The notes under the pieces were generated by a model, which did no database searches, was not told where the DNA came from, and saw only the letters and a list, made by a program, of their open reading frames with translations. Positions 52,402-61,407 of a DNA stretch of 64,000 nt are shown here, in pieces. The position numbers were made by a program, and so were the translations under genes. This DNA is from Bradyrhizobium erythrophlei (GTDB lineage: Bacteria; Pseudomonadota; Alphaproteobacteria; Rhizobiales; Xanthobacteraceae): NCBI RefSeq assembly GCF_900129425.1, contig NZ_LT670817.1:2232001-2296000 (forward strand), given 5' to 3'. Positions within the stretch are counted from its first letter, which is position 1; each line of letters starts with the position of its first letter.

Positions 52402-54582
52402 TCAGGCGAAGGTGATGTTTTGATCACGCAGCGGCACCGAGCGGATGCGTTTGCCTGTCGCCGCGAAGTAGGCGTTGAGCACGGCGGGTGCCGCGACACA
52501 GATCGTCGGCTCGCCGACGCCGCCCCAGAACCCGCCGCTCGGCATCACGATCGATTCCACCTTCGGCATCTCGTTGATGCGCATCGAATTGTAGGTGTCG
52601 AAGTTGGTCTGTTCGATGTAGCCGTCCTTGACCGTGCATCCGCCGTAGACGAGGCCCGTCAGGCCGAAGACGAACGAGCCGGCGATCTGGCGCTCGATCT
52701 GCGCCGGATTGACGGCATAGCCGGGGTCGGTGGCGGCGACGATGCGATGCACCTTGATCTTGTTGCCGTCGGTCACCGAGATCTCGGTCGCGGCGGCGAC
52801 ATAGCTGTTGTAGCTCATACACTGCGCGATGCCGCGAGAGATACCCTTCGGCGCCGGCTTGTCCCAGCCGATCTTCTCAGCCACGGCATTGAGCACGGCA
52901 AGATGTTTGGGATGGTTCCCCATCAGCTTGCGCCGGAACGCGAGCGGATCCTGGCCAGCCGCATGCGCCAGTTCGTCCATGAAACATTCGAGGTAGAGCG
53001 CGGTGTGGTTGATGTTGACGCCGCGCCAGAACCCGGGCGGGACGTGCGGATTGCGCATCGCGTGTTGGATCAGGATATTGGGAATCGAATATCCGATCGC
53101 GGCCTCGCCGGTCGCATTGAGGCCGGTGAATGCGCCGGGATCCATGCCGTTGACCAGGGCCGCCGGACGAAGGGCAAACTGGATCGACTGACCCGACAGC
53201 CGCAGCTGTAACGCGGTCAAATTGTTGTCGGCATCGAGGGCGCCGACCAATCTGCAATGCGTGATCGGATGATAGGTGCCGTGCTGCATGTCTTCTTCGC
53301 GCGACCACAACAGCTTGACCGGGGTGCCCGGCATCTGTTTGGCGATGGCCACCGCCTGGCGGACATAGTCGGTCTGGCCCCTGCGGCCGAAGCCGCCGCC
53401 GAGCATCTGCTTGTGGACGTCGCATTTGTCGGCCGGAAGGCCGGAGACTTCCAGCGTTGCGGCGAAGGCGGCCTCGCCGTTTTGCGTTCCGCACCAGACC
53501 TCGCATTTATCGGGCGTGTAGAGCGCCGTGGCATTCAGCGGCTCCATCGCGGCGTGGTTCTGGTAGGGATAATTGTAGACCGCCTCGATCTTTTTGGCGG
53601 CGCCGGCGAAGGCGGCCTTGGCGTCGCCGCTCTGGTTGCCGACGAATGCCGGCTGGCTGTCGTCGAGGCCCTCATCGAGCCATTTGGCGATCGAAGCACT
53701 CGAGACCTTGGCGTTGTCGCCTTCGTCCCAGACGATCGGCAACGCTTCCAGCGCGGTCTTGGCGTGCCACCAGGTGTCGGCGACGACGGCGACGGCATTG
53801 TCGCCGACCTTCACCACCTTCCTGACGCCTTTCATGCCGGTGATTTTGGCTTCGTCGTAGCTTTTCAATTTGCCGCCAAACACCGGGCAGGCCTTGATCG
53901 CGGCGTTGAGCATGCCCGGCAGCTTGATGTCGATGCCGTAGGTCATCTTGCCGGTGGTCTTGTCTGATGTGTCGAGCCGCTTGACGCCCTTGCCGACCAG
54001 CTTCCAGTCCTTCGGATCCTTGAGTTTGACGTCGCTGGGCGGTTCGACTTTGGCGGCGGCTTCGGCCACCTTGCCATAGGTCGTGGTGCGGCCCGACGGC
54101 GTATGGGTGATGACGCTGTTGGCGGCGGTGCATTCCGAAGCCGGCACTTTCCAGTCGCTGGCTGCGGCCTGGATCAGCATCATCCGCGCGGTGGCGCCGC
54201 CTTTGCGCACATATTCCTGCGAGGTCCGGATGCCGCGGCTGCCGCCGGTCGAGAAATCGCCCCAGACGCGCTTGCGGGCGACGTTCTGCCCCGGAGTCGG
54301 GAATTCGGTTGTCACCTTCGACCAGTCGCATTCGAGTTCTTCGGCGACCAGCTGGCCAAGCCCGGTGAGCGTCCCCTGGCCCATTTCCGAGCGTGCAATG
54401 CGGATCACGACGGTGTCGTCGGGGTGGATCACCACCCAGGCGTTGACCTCGGGCGAGCCATCGGCGGCGCGCGCCGCGGTCGGACCGCCAAAGGGAAGTT
54501 CCAGGCCGAGCGCGAGGCCGCCGCCGAGCGCGGCGGCGCCGATGACGAAGGCGCGGCGGTTGAATTGGGGCATATGGTTCAT
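52402..54582 (-). CDS. Molybdopterin-binding subunit of a xanthine-dehydrogenase-family oxidoreductase (IorB type)
   Basis: 726 residues. A twin-arginine signal (NRRAFVIGAAALGGGLALG) fits periplasmic, IorB-type enzymes. MoCo-domain motifs: GQGTLTGLGQLVAEELECDW, MLGGGFGRRGQTDYVRQA, GFWRGVNINHTALYLECFMD and the late GGVGEPTICVAAPAVLNAYF with the catalytic Glu region. Substrates in the family are N-heteroaromatics or aldehydes; none can be named. It pairs with the small iron-sulfur subunit just upstream. No XdhC-like maturation gene is in the window. Confidence 0.9.
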   Translation of the reverse strand: MNHMPQFNRRAFVIGAAALGGGLALGLELPFGGPTAARAADGSPEVNAWVVIHPDDTVVIRIARSEMGQGTLTGLGQLVAEELECDWSKVTTEFPTPGQNVARKRVWGDFSTGGSRGIRTSQEYVRKGGATARMMLIQAAASDWKVPASECTAANSVITHTPSGRTTTYGKVAEAAAKVEPPSDVKLKDPKDWKLVGKGVKRLDTSDKTTGKMTYGIDIKLPGMLNAAIKACPVFGGKLKSYDEAKITGMKGVRKVVKVGDNAVAVVADTWWHAKTALEALPIVWDEGDNAKVSSASIAKWLDEGLDDSQPAFVGNQSGDAKAAFAGAAKKIEAVYNYPYQNHAAMEPLNATALYTPDKCEVWCGTQNGEAAFAATLEVSGLPADKCDVHKQMLGGGFGRRGQTDYVRQAVAIAKQMPGTPVKLLWSREEDMQHGTYHPITHCRLVGALDADNNLTALQLRLSGQSIQFALRPAALVNGMDPGAFTGLNATGEAAIGYSIPNILIQHAMRNPHVPPGFWRGVNINHTALYLECFMDELAHAAGQDPLAFRRKLMGNHPKHLAVLNAVAEKIGWDKPAPKGISRGIAQCMSYNSYVAAATEISVTDGNKIKVHRIVAATDPGYAVNPAQIERQIAGSFVFGLTGLVYGGCTVKDGYIEQTNFDTYNSMRINEMPKVESIVMPSGGFWGGVGEPTICVAAPAVLNAYFAATGKRIRSVPLRDQNITFA

Positions 54583-54592
54583 GGCTGCCTCC

Positions 54593-55042
54593 TCAAGTGT
54601 TCGCGGCGGCGTGGATCGCCTCGCGCACCTGCTGGAAGGTGCCGCAGCGGCAGATATTGGTGATGGCGTCGTCGATGTCGGAATCGGTCGGATTCGGCTT
54701 CTCCTTGAGCAATGCCGCCACCGCCATGATCATTCCGCTCTGGCAATAGCCGCATTGCGGAACGTCGTTGTCGATCCAGGCCTGCTGCACCTTGTGCAGC
54801 GCGCCGCTGGTCGCCAGACCCTCAATGGTGGTGATTTGCTTGCCGGCGGCGTCGCTGACCTGCACGCCGCAGGAGCGCACCGCGTCGCCGTCGATATGCA
54901 CGGTGCAGGCCCCGCATTGTGCAATGCCGCAACCGTATTTGGTGCCGGTGAGACCGACATTCTCCCGGATCACCCACAGCAGCGGCGTGTCGGGCTCGAC
55001 GTCGACGTCGAATGTTTTTCCATTGATTGTGAGGTTTGCCAT
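54593..55042 (-). CDS. 2Fe-2S subunit of the IorAB-type oxidoreductase
   Basis: 149 residues: plant-type cluster GCGIAQCGACTVHIDG and helical-domain cluster QCGYCQSGMIM with CRCGTFQQVREA, as in all small subunits of the xanthine oxidase family. AGGGGA lies eight bases before ATG 55042, which decides this start over an upstream ATG. The subunit has no signal peptide and is probably exported folded with its partner. First gene of the operon that continues to soxA. Confidence 0.93.
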   Translation of the reverse strand: MANLTINGKTFDVDVEPDTPLLWVIRENVGLTGTKYGCGIAQCGACTVHIDGDAVRSCGVQVSDAAGKQITTIEGLATSGALHKVQQAWIDNDVPQCGYCQSGMIMAVAALLKEKPNPTDSDIDDAITNICRCGTFQQVREAIHAAANT

Positions 55043-55294
55043 CGCGATCCCCTGATTGGTCCAATCCATCGATTGAACTTCGCGGGGGTGTGTGGCCCGA
55101 AACCTGGAATTCTTCAAATCAAGATTTCGCGTTTGCGGGAAGGAAGATAATTGATTTGCCGGTGTTGCATGCGAGGTTCCGGCTTTCTTACCTCTCCCCG
55201 CAAGCGGGGCGAGGTGAAGGGAAGCGCCGTTCGTTCGACACAGCTTCGCGATCTCGCGGCGTGATTCGCCCGAGGTTTGCCAGAAAATTCCTTA
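55043..55294. other. Intergenic region upstream of the IorAB-Sox operon
   Basis: About 250 bases that should hold the operon promoter. I saw no protein-coding signal, and no convincing -35/-10 pair on the minus strand. Confidence 0.4.
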
Positions 55295-55743
55295 CCCTCC
55301 AATCAGAGGGCGCAGGGAATGCCGGATGCCCGATGCACCCGCAGCCTCGTGTGCGCTATGGGTAGTAAGTATGCACACGAGTATTCACAGCGAGTCACCG
55401 GAATCACCCGGCATTCCCCGCGCAATGGTTTACGGGTTATACCGTGCTCTCCCCGGTGATCGGCTTTCTTGCCACCGTCGCCGGCGGAGTTGCCTCCACC
55501 GACTTGACACCAGCGTCGGGGTGTCAGGACCACACGTCTTCGCCGTCCGCCTCAAGCACCCTCGTCAGGAGCACCATCCGCGTCCACCGCATCCCGCCCC
55601 GCGCTGGTGACGTTGCGCAACGCCCCTCTGAGTGGGACTGGATGGCGGTGAATATAGAAGTGATTTGGGTCTTCGGAAAACCAGAATATTTTTGCCAACA
55701 GGGCTGGACAAGCAGGTGACAAGGCCGGTCGCTGATTTGCCCG
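55295..55743 (-). repeat. Dispersed intergenic repeat, copy B (about 450 bp)
   Basis: The inverted counterpart of 45718-46166. The two share long identical blocks, including CCGATCACCGGGGAGAGCAC (copy A orientation), interrupted by short variable tracts where the sequences have diverged. Its short open frames are not believed to be genes. Ends are approximate. Confidence 0.85.
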
Positions 55744-55759
55744 CCAGGCAACAGATCGC

Positions 55760-55820
55760 AGGATGGGTTGAGTCTTCGCGAAAGCCATCGCGGTCGTCCC
55801 GCAACAGGATGGACATCGCT
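55760..55820 (+). repeat. Short dispersed repeat, copy 1
   Basis: Starts GGATGGGTTGAG, then TCTTCGCGAAAGCCATCGCG and GTCGTCCCGCAACAGGATGG. The ends of the first part pair as GATGG...CCATC, a small hairpin. It resembles copies at 57744-57813 and 61112-61162. Confidence 0.65.
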
Positions 55821-55886
55821 TCGTTTCTTCAAGGCGGAAATGCCGCCGGCCTCCACCGTGAAGGCCGGCGGCGAAATCCGGATGCG

Positions 55887-56606
55887 TCAGGCGACGGCCA
55901 TTTTGGGGCTCACGCTCTTCGCCGCCTTGGCAATGAGCGCCGCCACGGCCTCCGGCTTCGAAATATAGATTGCGTGGCTGCCGGCGGCCTCCGCGATATC
56001 AGCGCCGGCGCGCGCTGCCATCTGGCGCTGAGCGGGCGGGGGAATCATCTTGTCCTCGGTCGCAACCAAGTACCAGCTTGGCTTGCTCCTCCAGGCCGGC
56101 TCGCTGATCGAACCGGAGAGAGCATTGACGCTCCACGGCACCTGAGAGTCGGCCAGGAACGCAGCCTTGGCTTCACTGACGTCGGCTGCGAATGAAGCGC
56201 GGAACTTCGCCCTGTCGAGGAACAGGTAGCCGTTCATCGGCGGCAAGATCGGCGGGACCGGTGCGCCGGGGGGCGGGTTCTTGATGAGGGTTTCAACAGA
56301 CTCGCCCTTGTCCGGAGCAAACGCCGTAATGTAGACGAGCCCGGCGACCTTCGGGTCTGTGCCGGCTTCGGTGATGACGGCGCCTCCGTAGGAATGCCCC
56401 ACCAGGACAACCGGCCCCTGCACCGGAGCGATAGCGAGCCGGGTGGCGGCCACATCGTCGGCCAAAGATGTCGTCGGGTTTTGAACCACGCTGACGTTGT
56501 AGCCGTCCTTCTTCAAACTGTTGTAGACGCCTTCCCAACCTGCGCCGTCGACAAAGCCGCCGTGGACGAGGACGATGCTTGGCGGTGATGCGGAAATTTC
56601 AGCCAT
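55887..56606 (-). CDS. Alpha/beta-fold hydrolase
   Basis: 239 residues. Oxyanion region VLVHGGFVDGAGWEG (about 12-26), nucleophile elbow GHSYGG (about 69-74) and C-terminal His in AGSHAIYISKPEAV give a complete Ser-His-acid hydrolase of the type often found next to LysR regulators in soil bacteria. No signal peptide. Substrate unknown (esters, epoxides or haloalkanes in relatives). It is divergent from a LysR-type gene, which probably controls it. Confidence 0.85.
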   Translation of the reverse strand: MAEISASPPSIVLVHGGFVDGAGWEGVYNSLKKDGYNVSVVQNPTTSLADDVAATRLAIAPVQGPVVLVGHSYGGAVITEAGTDPKVAGLVYITAFAPDKGESVETLIKNPPPGAPVPPILPPMNGYLFLDRAKFRASFAADVSEAKAAFLADSQVPWSVNALSGSISEPAWRSKPSWYLVATEDKMIPPPAQRQMAARAGADIAEAAGSHAIYISKPEAVAALIAKAAKSVSPKMAVA

Positions 56607-56738
56607 GACGATTCTCCCTTCGAGGTTGCCGTGCGTGCGATGCGCACTTGGAATGCGCAGTCTTGTCTTGCCAGATCTTGATGTAGCTGATTAGTTCCAT
56701 TTAATGCCCATACCCCTAACCATTCGGCTAGGCCTCGG

Positions 56739-57697
56739 ATGAAATGGACGGATCGCATCGGTCGCCGCGTCAAGCTGCGCGACCTTCATATTGTGCTCGC
56801 GGTCGCGGAGGCGGGCAGCATGACTCGGGCGGCGGAAGAATTGGCCGTGTCCTATCCCGTCGTGTCCAAGACGATTTCGGAACTGGAGCACACGCTTGGG
56901 GTCAGGCTTTTTGACCGCAGCATCTCGGGGGTCCAGCCGACGCACTACGGCCGAGCATTGCTTAACTCCGGAGCTGCGGTTTTCGACGAAATGCGGAAGG
57001 GCCTCCAGCAAATAGAATTCATCAAACGGCCGGACGCCGGCGACCTGCGGATTGGCTCGTCCATCGTGGTGGATGCCGGATTACTTCCAGCAATCCTCGA
57101 ACAGTTCTCTCGGGATTTTCCGCGGGCGGTGCTTCACGTGATGCATGAAGACATCGCGACCCAACAATACGACAATTTGCGCAATCGAGAGTCGAGCTTG
57201 TACTGGGCCGTCTTCCAGCGACGATGAACGAACCTGATTTGGTGGCGGAGCCGCTGTTCGATGAGCCGAATGTGGTCGTCGCCGGGTCCGCAAGCCATTG
57301 GGCAAAGCGGCGCAACCTGACGCTCGCGGACTTGATCGGAGAGCCCTGGGTATTGGCGCAACCGGGTAGCCTGGCGCGATCGCTGCAAGACGAAGTGTTC
57401 CGAAACAGCGGCCTTGAATCTCCGCCGGCAACGGTAGTGACGGTTTCGCTCCATCTTTACATGCGCGTGATCGAAACCGGACGTTGGATTGGTCTCGTTC
57501 CCGCCTCCGTCATGCGCTTTGGCGGCCGGCAAATGCAAATCAAGGTTCTGCCGGTCAAAATCCTGCCGCCTCCGGCGCCGGTCGGGTTCATTACGGTCAG
57601 GGACCGCACGCTGACTCCGCTGGCGGAGCGTTTTATTGAATGCACCCGCAAAGTCGCCAATTCGGGTACCGGTCGCGCGTCGACGCGGCGCCGCTAA
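56739..57697 (+). pseudogene. LysR-family transcriptional regulator, interrupted by a frameshift
   Basis: The first frame (from ATG 56739) carries the LysR helix-turn-helix (LRDLHIVLAVAEAGSMTRAA, about 12-31) and the start of the effector domain to NLRNRE, then ends after a shifted tail at 57227. The following bases in the next frame read ELVLGRLPATMNEPDLVAEP and continue the LysR effector domain to 57697. One missing base near CGAGAGTCGAGC (compare GAGGTCGAG) explains the break. It was probably the regulator of the divergent alpha/beta hydrolase. Confidence 0.82.
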
Positions 57698-57743
57698 TGT
57701 CCGCTTCCGGGCACTTTCCGGACCTCCCAGCGTTGTGCGATGT

Positions 57744-57813
57744 GAGCGCGCAGGATGGCTTGAGCGCTTCGCGAAACCGATCGCGGTCGTCCACAACATG
57801 AAGGGTATCGCTT
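57744..57813 (+). repeat. Short dispersed repeat, copy 2
   Basis: GGATGGCTTGAGCGCTTCGC then GAAACCGATCGCGGTCGTCC and ACAACATGAAGGGTATCGCT. Same order of blocks as copies at 55760 and 61112. It accounts for part of the 309-base gap between the LysR gene and the methyltransferase gene; the rest shows nothing. Confidence 0.65.
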
Positions 57814-58006
57814 GCGCCTTCGCGCTGCGAACTCAGCGGACACGTCGGTCCGGCGGAACGTCATCCGCCATGAGCCACCTCTATCGGGCTCCCCAAAAAG
57901 AGCATAAAATCCCATCATAGCGCACGGTGCTGCTTGACCGTGACGCCTCATCGACGGGAGAATCTCGATCGCTTTCAGAGCGTTTTAACGGTCACAGGAG
58001 CCAATC

Positions 58007-59110
58007 TTGGACATTGTTCTGACGTTTCAGTTGGTCGTGGCGATCGCCATCGCGTTGTTCATCGCATACAACGTTTTTCATTACGTACTTTTTTCCCTGG
58101 TGACCCGGCCGAAGGACGCGAGCAAAATCGGCCACGAGTTGAATCAATTCGAGCAGCGCCAGCTGATCGAATGGGCACCGCAGCCGAGCGACTTTCTCAA
58201 GCACGACGACGAGAAACGTACATACGATGACGTGTTCGGCACGTATCGCGACGAGCAAGCGAACTACAGCACATGCGTTTTCCCCCGCGTCGCATTTTCG
58301 CATCCGTACGAAGCCGAATACGTTCTTCTGAAGCTGGAGGACGGCATGCGGCTGTTGGACCTCGGGTGCGGGTCCGGCGCGGCGGCCTGCTACCTCGCCA
58401 GCCGGCGAGATATCGAAATCGTGTGCGTGACCAATTCATCCGTGCAAGCGGACATCTGCCGGCGGAAATTTGCAAAACTGGGCAGGAATGGGCAGGTGAT
58501 CGTCACCGACTTCGACTGCCTCGATCTCGCGAGTGAAAGTTTTGACGCCATCTATGCGCTGGAATCGATCGGCTACACCAAGAACCTGGATGCCTGGCTG
58601 GCGCGCTGCTGGCGGATGCTCAAGCCGGGAGGAAGCCTGTTGATCCGCTCACCGGGGTCGTTGGATCATTGTCGGCACAAGGAGGATTACCTGAGCGTCA
58701 CCGCCTTCTTCGACAACTGGCGCTACAATTTTGTCGGTGCCAATCTTCTCGTCTACAAGATGCGCCGACTCGGCTTCGACCCTATCCGTTATCGGCGATT
58801 GCCGTTCTGGGCCTGGGGCCTCACGTGGAACTTCATTCAACACCTGGTGCTGTGGAAGTATCAGCTAAAGATGCGCACATTCGTGGAATTGGAACGGATC
58901 ATTTGGCGCACTTCGAAGGTATTTGTCTTCGGCAACCCATACAACACGGTGCTGGCTACCAAGCCCGAGACATCATCTTGCTCCCGGCAGGACCAACGCA
59001 AGATCATTATTATACTATCAGACCGCTCGCGCGAGATTATCCGCCTGTTTAAAGAGCTTCACCGGAAACGTCACGGCACCGCCCGAGGTCCGGAGACCGC
59101 TGCTCGGTAG
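58007..59110 (+). CDS. Membrane-anchored SAM-dependent methyltransferase-like protein
   Basis: 367 residues: one N-terminal membrane helix (about 4-30) then a class I methyltransferase domain with motif I LLDLGCGSGAAACYLAS (about 113-129), YALESIGYTKNLDAWLARCW and LKPGGSLLIRSPGS. The pattern is nearest to cyclopropane-fatty-acid/sterol-type lipid methyltransferases, which fits membrane location. The start is TTG 58007, supported by CAGGAG seven to twelve bases upstream. The C-terminal 40 residues are basic. Substrate unknown. Confidence 0.75.
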   Translation: MDIVLTFQLVVAIAIALFIAYNVFHYVLFSLVTRPKDASKIGHELNQFEQRQLIEWAPQPSDFLKHDDEKRTYDDVFGTYRDEQANYSTCVFPRVAFSHPYEAEYVLLKLEDGMRLLDLGCGSGAAACYLASRRDIEIVCVTNSSVQADICRRKFAKLGRNGQVIVTDFDCLDLASESFDAIYALESIGYTKNLDAWLARCWRMLKPGGSLLIRSPGSLDHCRHKEDYLSVTAFFDNWRYNFVGANLLVYKMRRLGFDPIRYRRLPFWAWGLTWNFIQHLVLWKYQLKMRTFVELERIIWRTSKVFVFGNPYNTVLATKPETSSCSRQDQRKIIIILSDRSREIIRLFKELHRKRHGTARGPETAAR

Positions 59111-59266
59111 ACGCTCCGCCGGGGATGCGCTCAGGAACCACTTCTTTCGGGAGCGAAGCGGAAAACATTTGGGGGTGTTCGAGTTCGGCGATGTCGGCTG
59201 GCCACACCGGACATTCGCCTGTAAATCACAGGCCGTCCGGATCAGGCGGCGGACTTCAACGCTGCC

Positions 59267-61048
59267 TCAACCCTTCCAGCCGGCCTTGCGCAAACCCTCG
59301 ACGAGATGGGCGTGGTCTTCCGGCCGAAACCACGGCGCTCTGTTGCGGACATACATGTCGAATGCCGCCGGTGCGCGGGAGACGGCCTTCTCCAATGCTT
59401 CCTTCGCTTCCGCCGGGCGCTCAAGCTGGCCCAGCGCTGCCGCGTACCAGCGGTAGATCATCGGAAAATCGGGATACGACCGGATCACCCGTTTCGCGGC
59501 CACGATCGAAGCCTCGTATTCGCCGCAGAAATATAGACCGCCCGCAATGTGCAACAGACGTACTGCGAGATACGGATCGCGGGGATCGAGCCTGATACAC
59601 GTTTCGAGAGCCGTGAGCCCTTCCTTCGGCCGTCCCGCGAATATCAGCGTCGCGCCTCGGTGGCCATGCGCGATCGCTAGATTTGGACTCACTGAGAGAG
59701 CTCGCTCGATCTCCGCCAACGCACCGTCAGCCTCGCCGCGCGCTTGCAAGGCCCAGCCGAGGCATGAACGGGCTTCTGCATCGGAGCCGTCGAGCGCGAC
59801 CGCCTGACGGGCCAAGGCTTCGGCAGAGCGTTGCGCGGTTGACAGGTCCAGCTTTTGGTAGAGTGCAGCCGTTTGCAGCTGGTACAAGGCGAGGGCGCTG
59901 TAGCCGCCGCCGAAGGTCGGGTCGAGATCGATTGCCTGCTTGAAAAATTTTTCCGCGGTCGCATCGTCGTCTTCGGTGGCTTTGCTCAGATGCCACAGAC
60001 CGCGTTGATAGGCCGCCCAGGCATCAAGGCTCTCCGGGGGCTTGCGCATGGCGCGTCGTAGCTCGGCGTCTGCAATGGCGGGCGCCATGGCGGTCGTCAG
60101 CGCTTCCGTAAGCTCGTCCTGCACAGAGAAAATATCGGCGAGATCGCGGTCGTAGCGCTCGGCCCACACGTGATTGCTGGTTCCCGCCTCTACCAGCTGC
60201 GCAGTGACGCGAATCCGATTGCCGGCCTTGCGCACGCTACCTTCGAGCACATAGCGCACGCCGAGCTCGCGCCCAACCTGTCTCACATCGACCGCTCGAC
60301 CCTTGTAGGTGAAGGACGAGTTCCGGGCGATGACGAACAGCGAGGGATAGCGCGATAGCGCCGTAATCACGTCCTCGGCGACCCCGTCGGAGACGAACTC
60401 TTGCTCGGGGTCGCCGCTCATGTTGGTGAATGGCAGCACGGCGACGGACGGTTTGTCGGGCAACGCGAGCGCCGCAATCCCGGGTTTGGGCGTCGGAGGC
60501 CGCCGCCTGGGTTCGATGATGATACGGTAAACGTGGACAGGCCGGGCGATATTCTTCAGCGTTTGCTCACCTGCGTCCTCAACCTCGAAAGACACCTTGT
60601 CGCGCGCGTGATTGAGGACTGTCTGAGAGATGCAGATACCGCCGGGTTCGGCCACGCCCTCGAGCCGTGCGGCGATGTTGACGCCGTCCCCGAAGATGTC
60701 CTGCGCCTCGGCGATCACGTCGCCGATATTGATGCCCACACGGAACGCAATGCGCCTGTCTTCCGCATCATCCATTGTAAGTTCATGGATACGGTTCTGG
60801 AATTGCATCGCAGTTCGAACCGCCTCGACCGCGCTCGGAAATTCCGCCAAGAACCCGTCGCCGGTATTCTTCACGATGTGGCCGCCGTGTTCTGCGATTA
60901 CAGGCTCGACAACGTCCGCCAGGAGCGCCGTCAAACCTGCGTGCGTCGCCTCTTCGTCGTTATGCATGAGCCGCGAATAGCCAGCCACGTCGGCGGCCAT
61001 TATTGCTGACAACCTGCGTTCGATCCGACCTGGCCGCTCATGCACCAT
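59267..61048 (-). CDS. Class III adenylate cyclase with C-terminal TPR region
   Basis: 593 residues. The N-terminal cyclase domain has the metal-binding stretch LSAIMAADVAGYSRLM (about 13-28), NTGDGFLAEFPSA and the transition-state segment GDGVNIAARLEG. A TolB-like N-terminal domain follows (VAVLPFTNMSGDPEQEFVSD to HVWAERYDRDL), then about six TPR helical pairs. This is a typical rhizobial adenylate cyclase making cAMP. ATG 61048 (MVHERPGRIERR) gives the family start. It is not part of a visible operon. Confidence 0.9.
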   Translation of the reverse strand: MVHERPGRIERRLSAIMAADVAGYSRLMHNDEEATHAGLTALLADVVEPVIAEHGGHIVKNTGDGFLAEFPSAVEAVRTAMQFQNRIHELTMDDAEDRRIAFRVGINIGDVIAEAQDIFGDGVNIAARLEGVAEPGGICISQTVLNHARDKVSFEVEDAGEQTLKNIARPVHVYRIIIEPRRRPPTPKPGIAALALPDKPSVAVLPFTNMSGDPEQEFVSDGVAEDVITALSRYPSLFVIARNSSFTYKGRAVDVRQVGRELGVRYVLEGSVRKAGNRIRVTAQLVEAGTSNHVWAERYDRDLADIFSVQDELTEALTTAMAPAIADAELRRAMRKPPESLDAWAAYQRGLWHLSKATEDDDATAEKFFKQAIDLDPTFGGGYSALALYQLQTAALYQKLDLSTAQRSAEALARQAVALDGSDAEARSCLGWALQARGEADGALAEIERALSVSPNLAIAHGHRGATLIFAGRPKEGLTALETCIRLDPRDPYLAVRLLHIAGGLYFCGEYEASIVAAKRVIRSYPDFPMIYRWYAAALGQLERPAEAKEALEKAVSRAPAAFDMYVRNRAPWFRPEDHAHLVEGLRKAGWKG

Positions 61049-61111
61049 GGCACGCAAACCTCTCGTGCCGCACCTTGTACGATAAATCCGACAGCCACGC
61101 CAACGCACTTG

Positions 61112-61162
61112 GGCGCTTCGCGAAACCCATCGCGGTCGTTCACAACGTGACGGTGTATCGAT
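61112..61162 (+). repeat. Short dispersed repeat, copy 3
   Basis: GCGCTTCGCGAAACCCATCG, CGGTCGTTCACAACGTGACG and GTGTATCGATT share block order with the copies at 55760 and 57744; the 5' GGATGGGTT part is degraded here. Confidence 0.55.
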
Positions 61163-61407
61163 TCCGCTCCACTCATCCTACGTGCTGCCAATGCTGTTTT
61201 CCGGACATCATCAAGGCCCGTGCCGAGGAGCTTTTCTGAGCCAAGGACATCGCGACGATCGCTTCGAGAATTTCCGGCGCTCAAGCGGCGTCATTGCGGC
61301 GCGTCTGCAGGCGCTTCGAATTTTGGTCTCAAATTTGCCTCCGACTCAATTCACTCTGGCCGCGGATAAGACGACTGGGGCGCGTTCCTGAACTCGGGGG
61401 ATTAGCC

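Noticed and set aside
45718..55743. A composite transposon bounded by insertion sequences
   Set aside because: The two flanking repeats have no transposase, no clear terminal inverted repeats and no target duplication that I can see.
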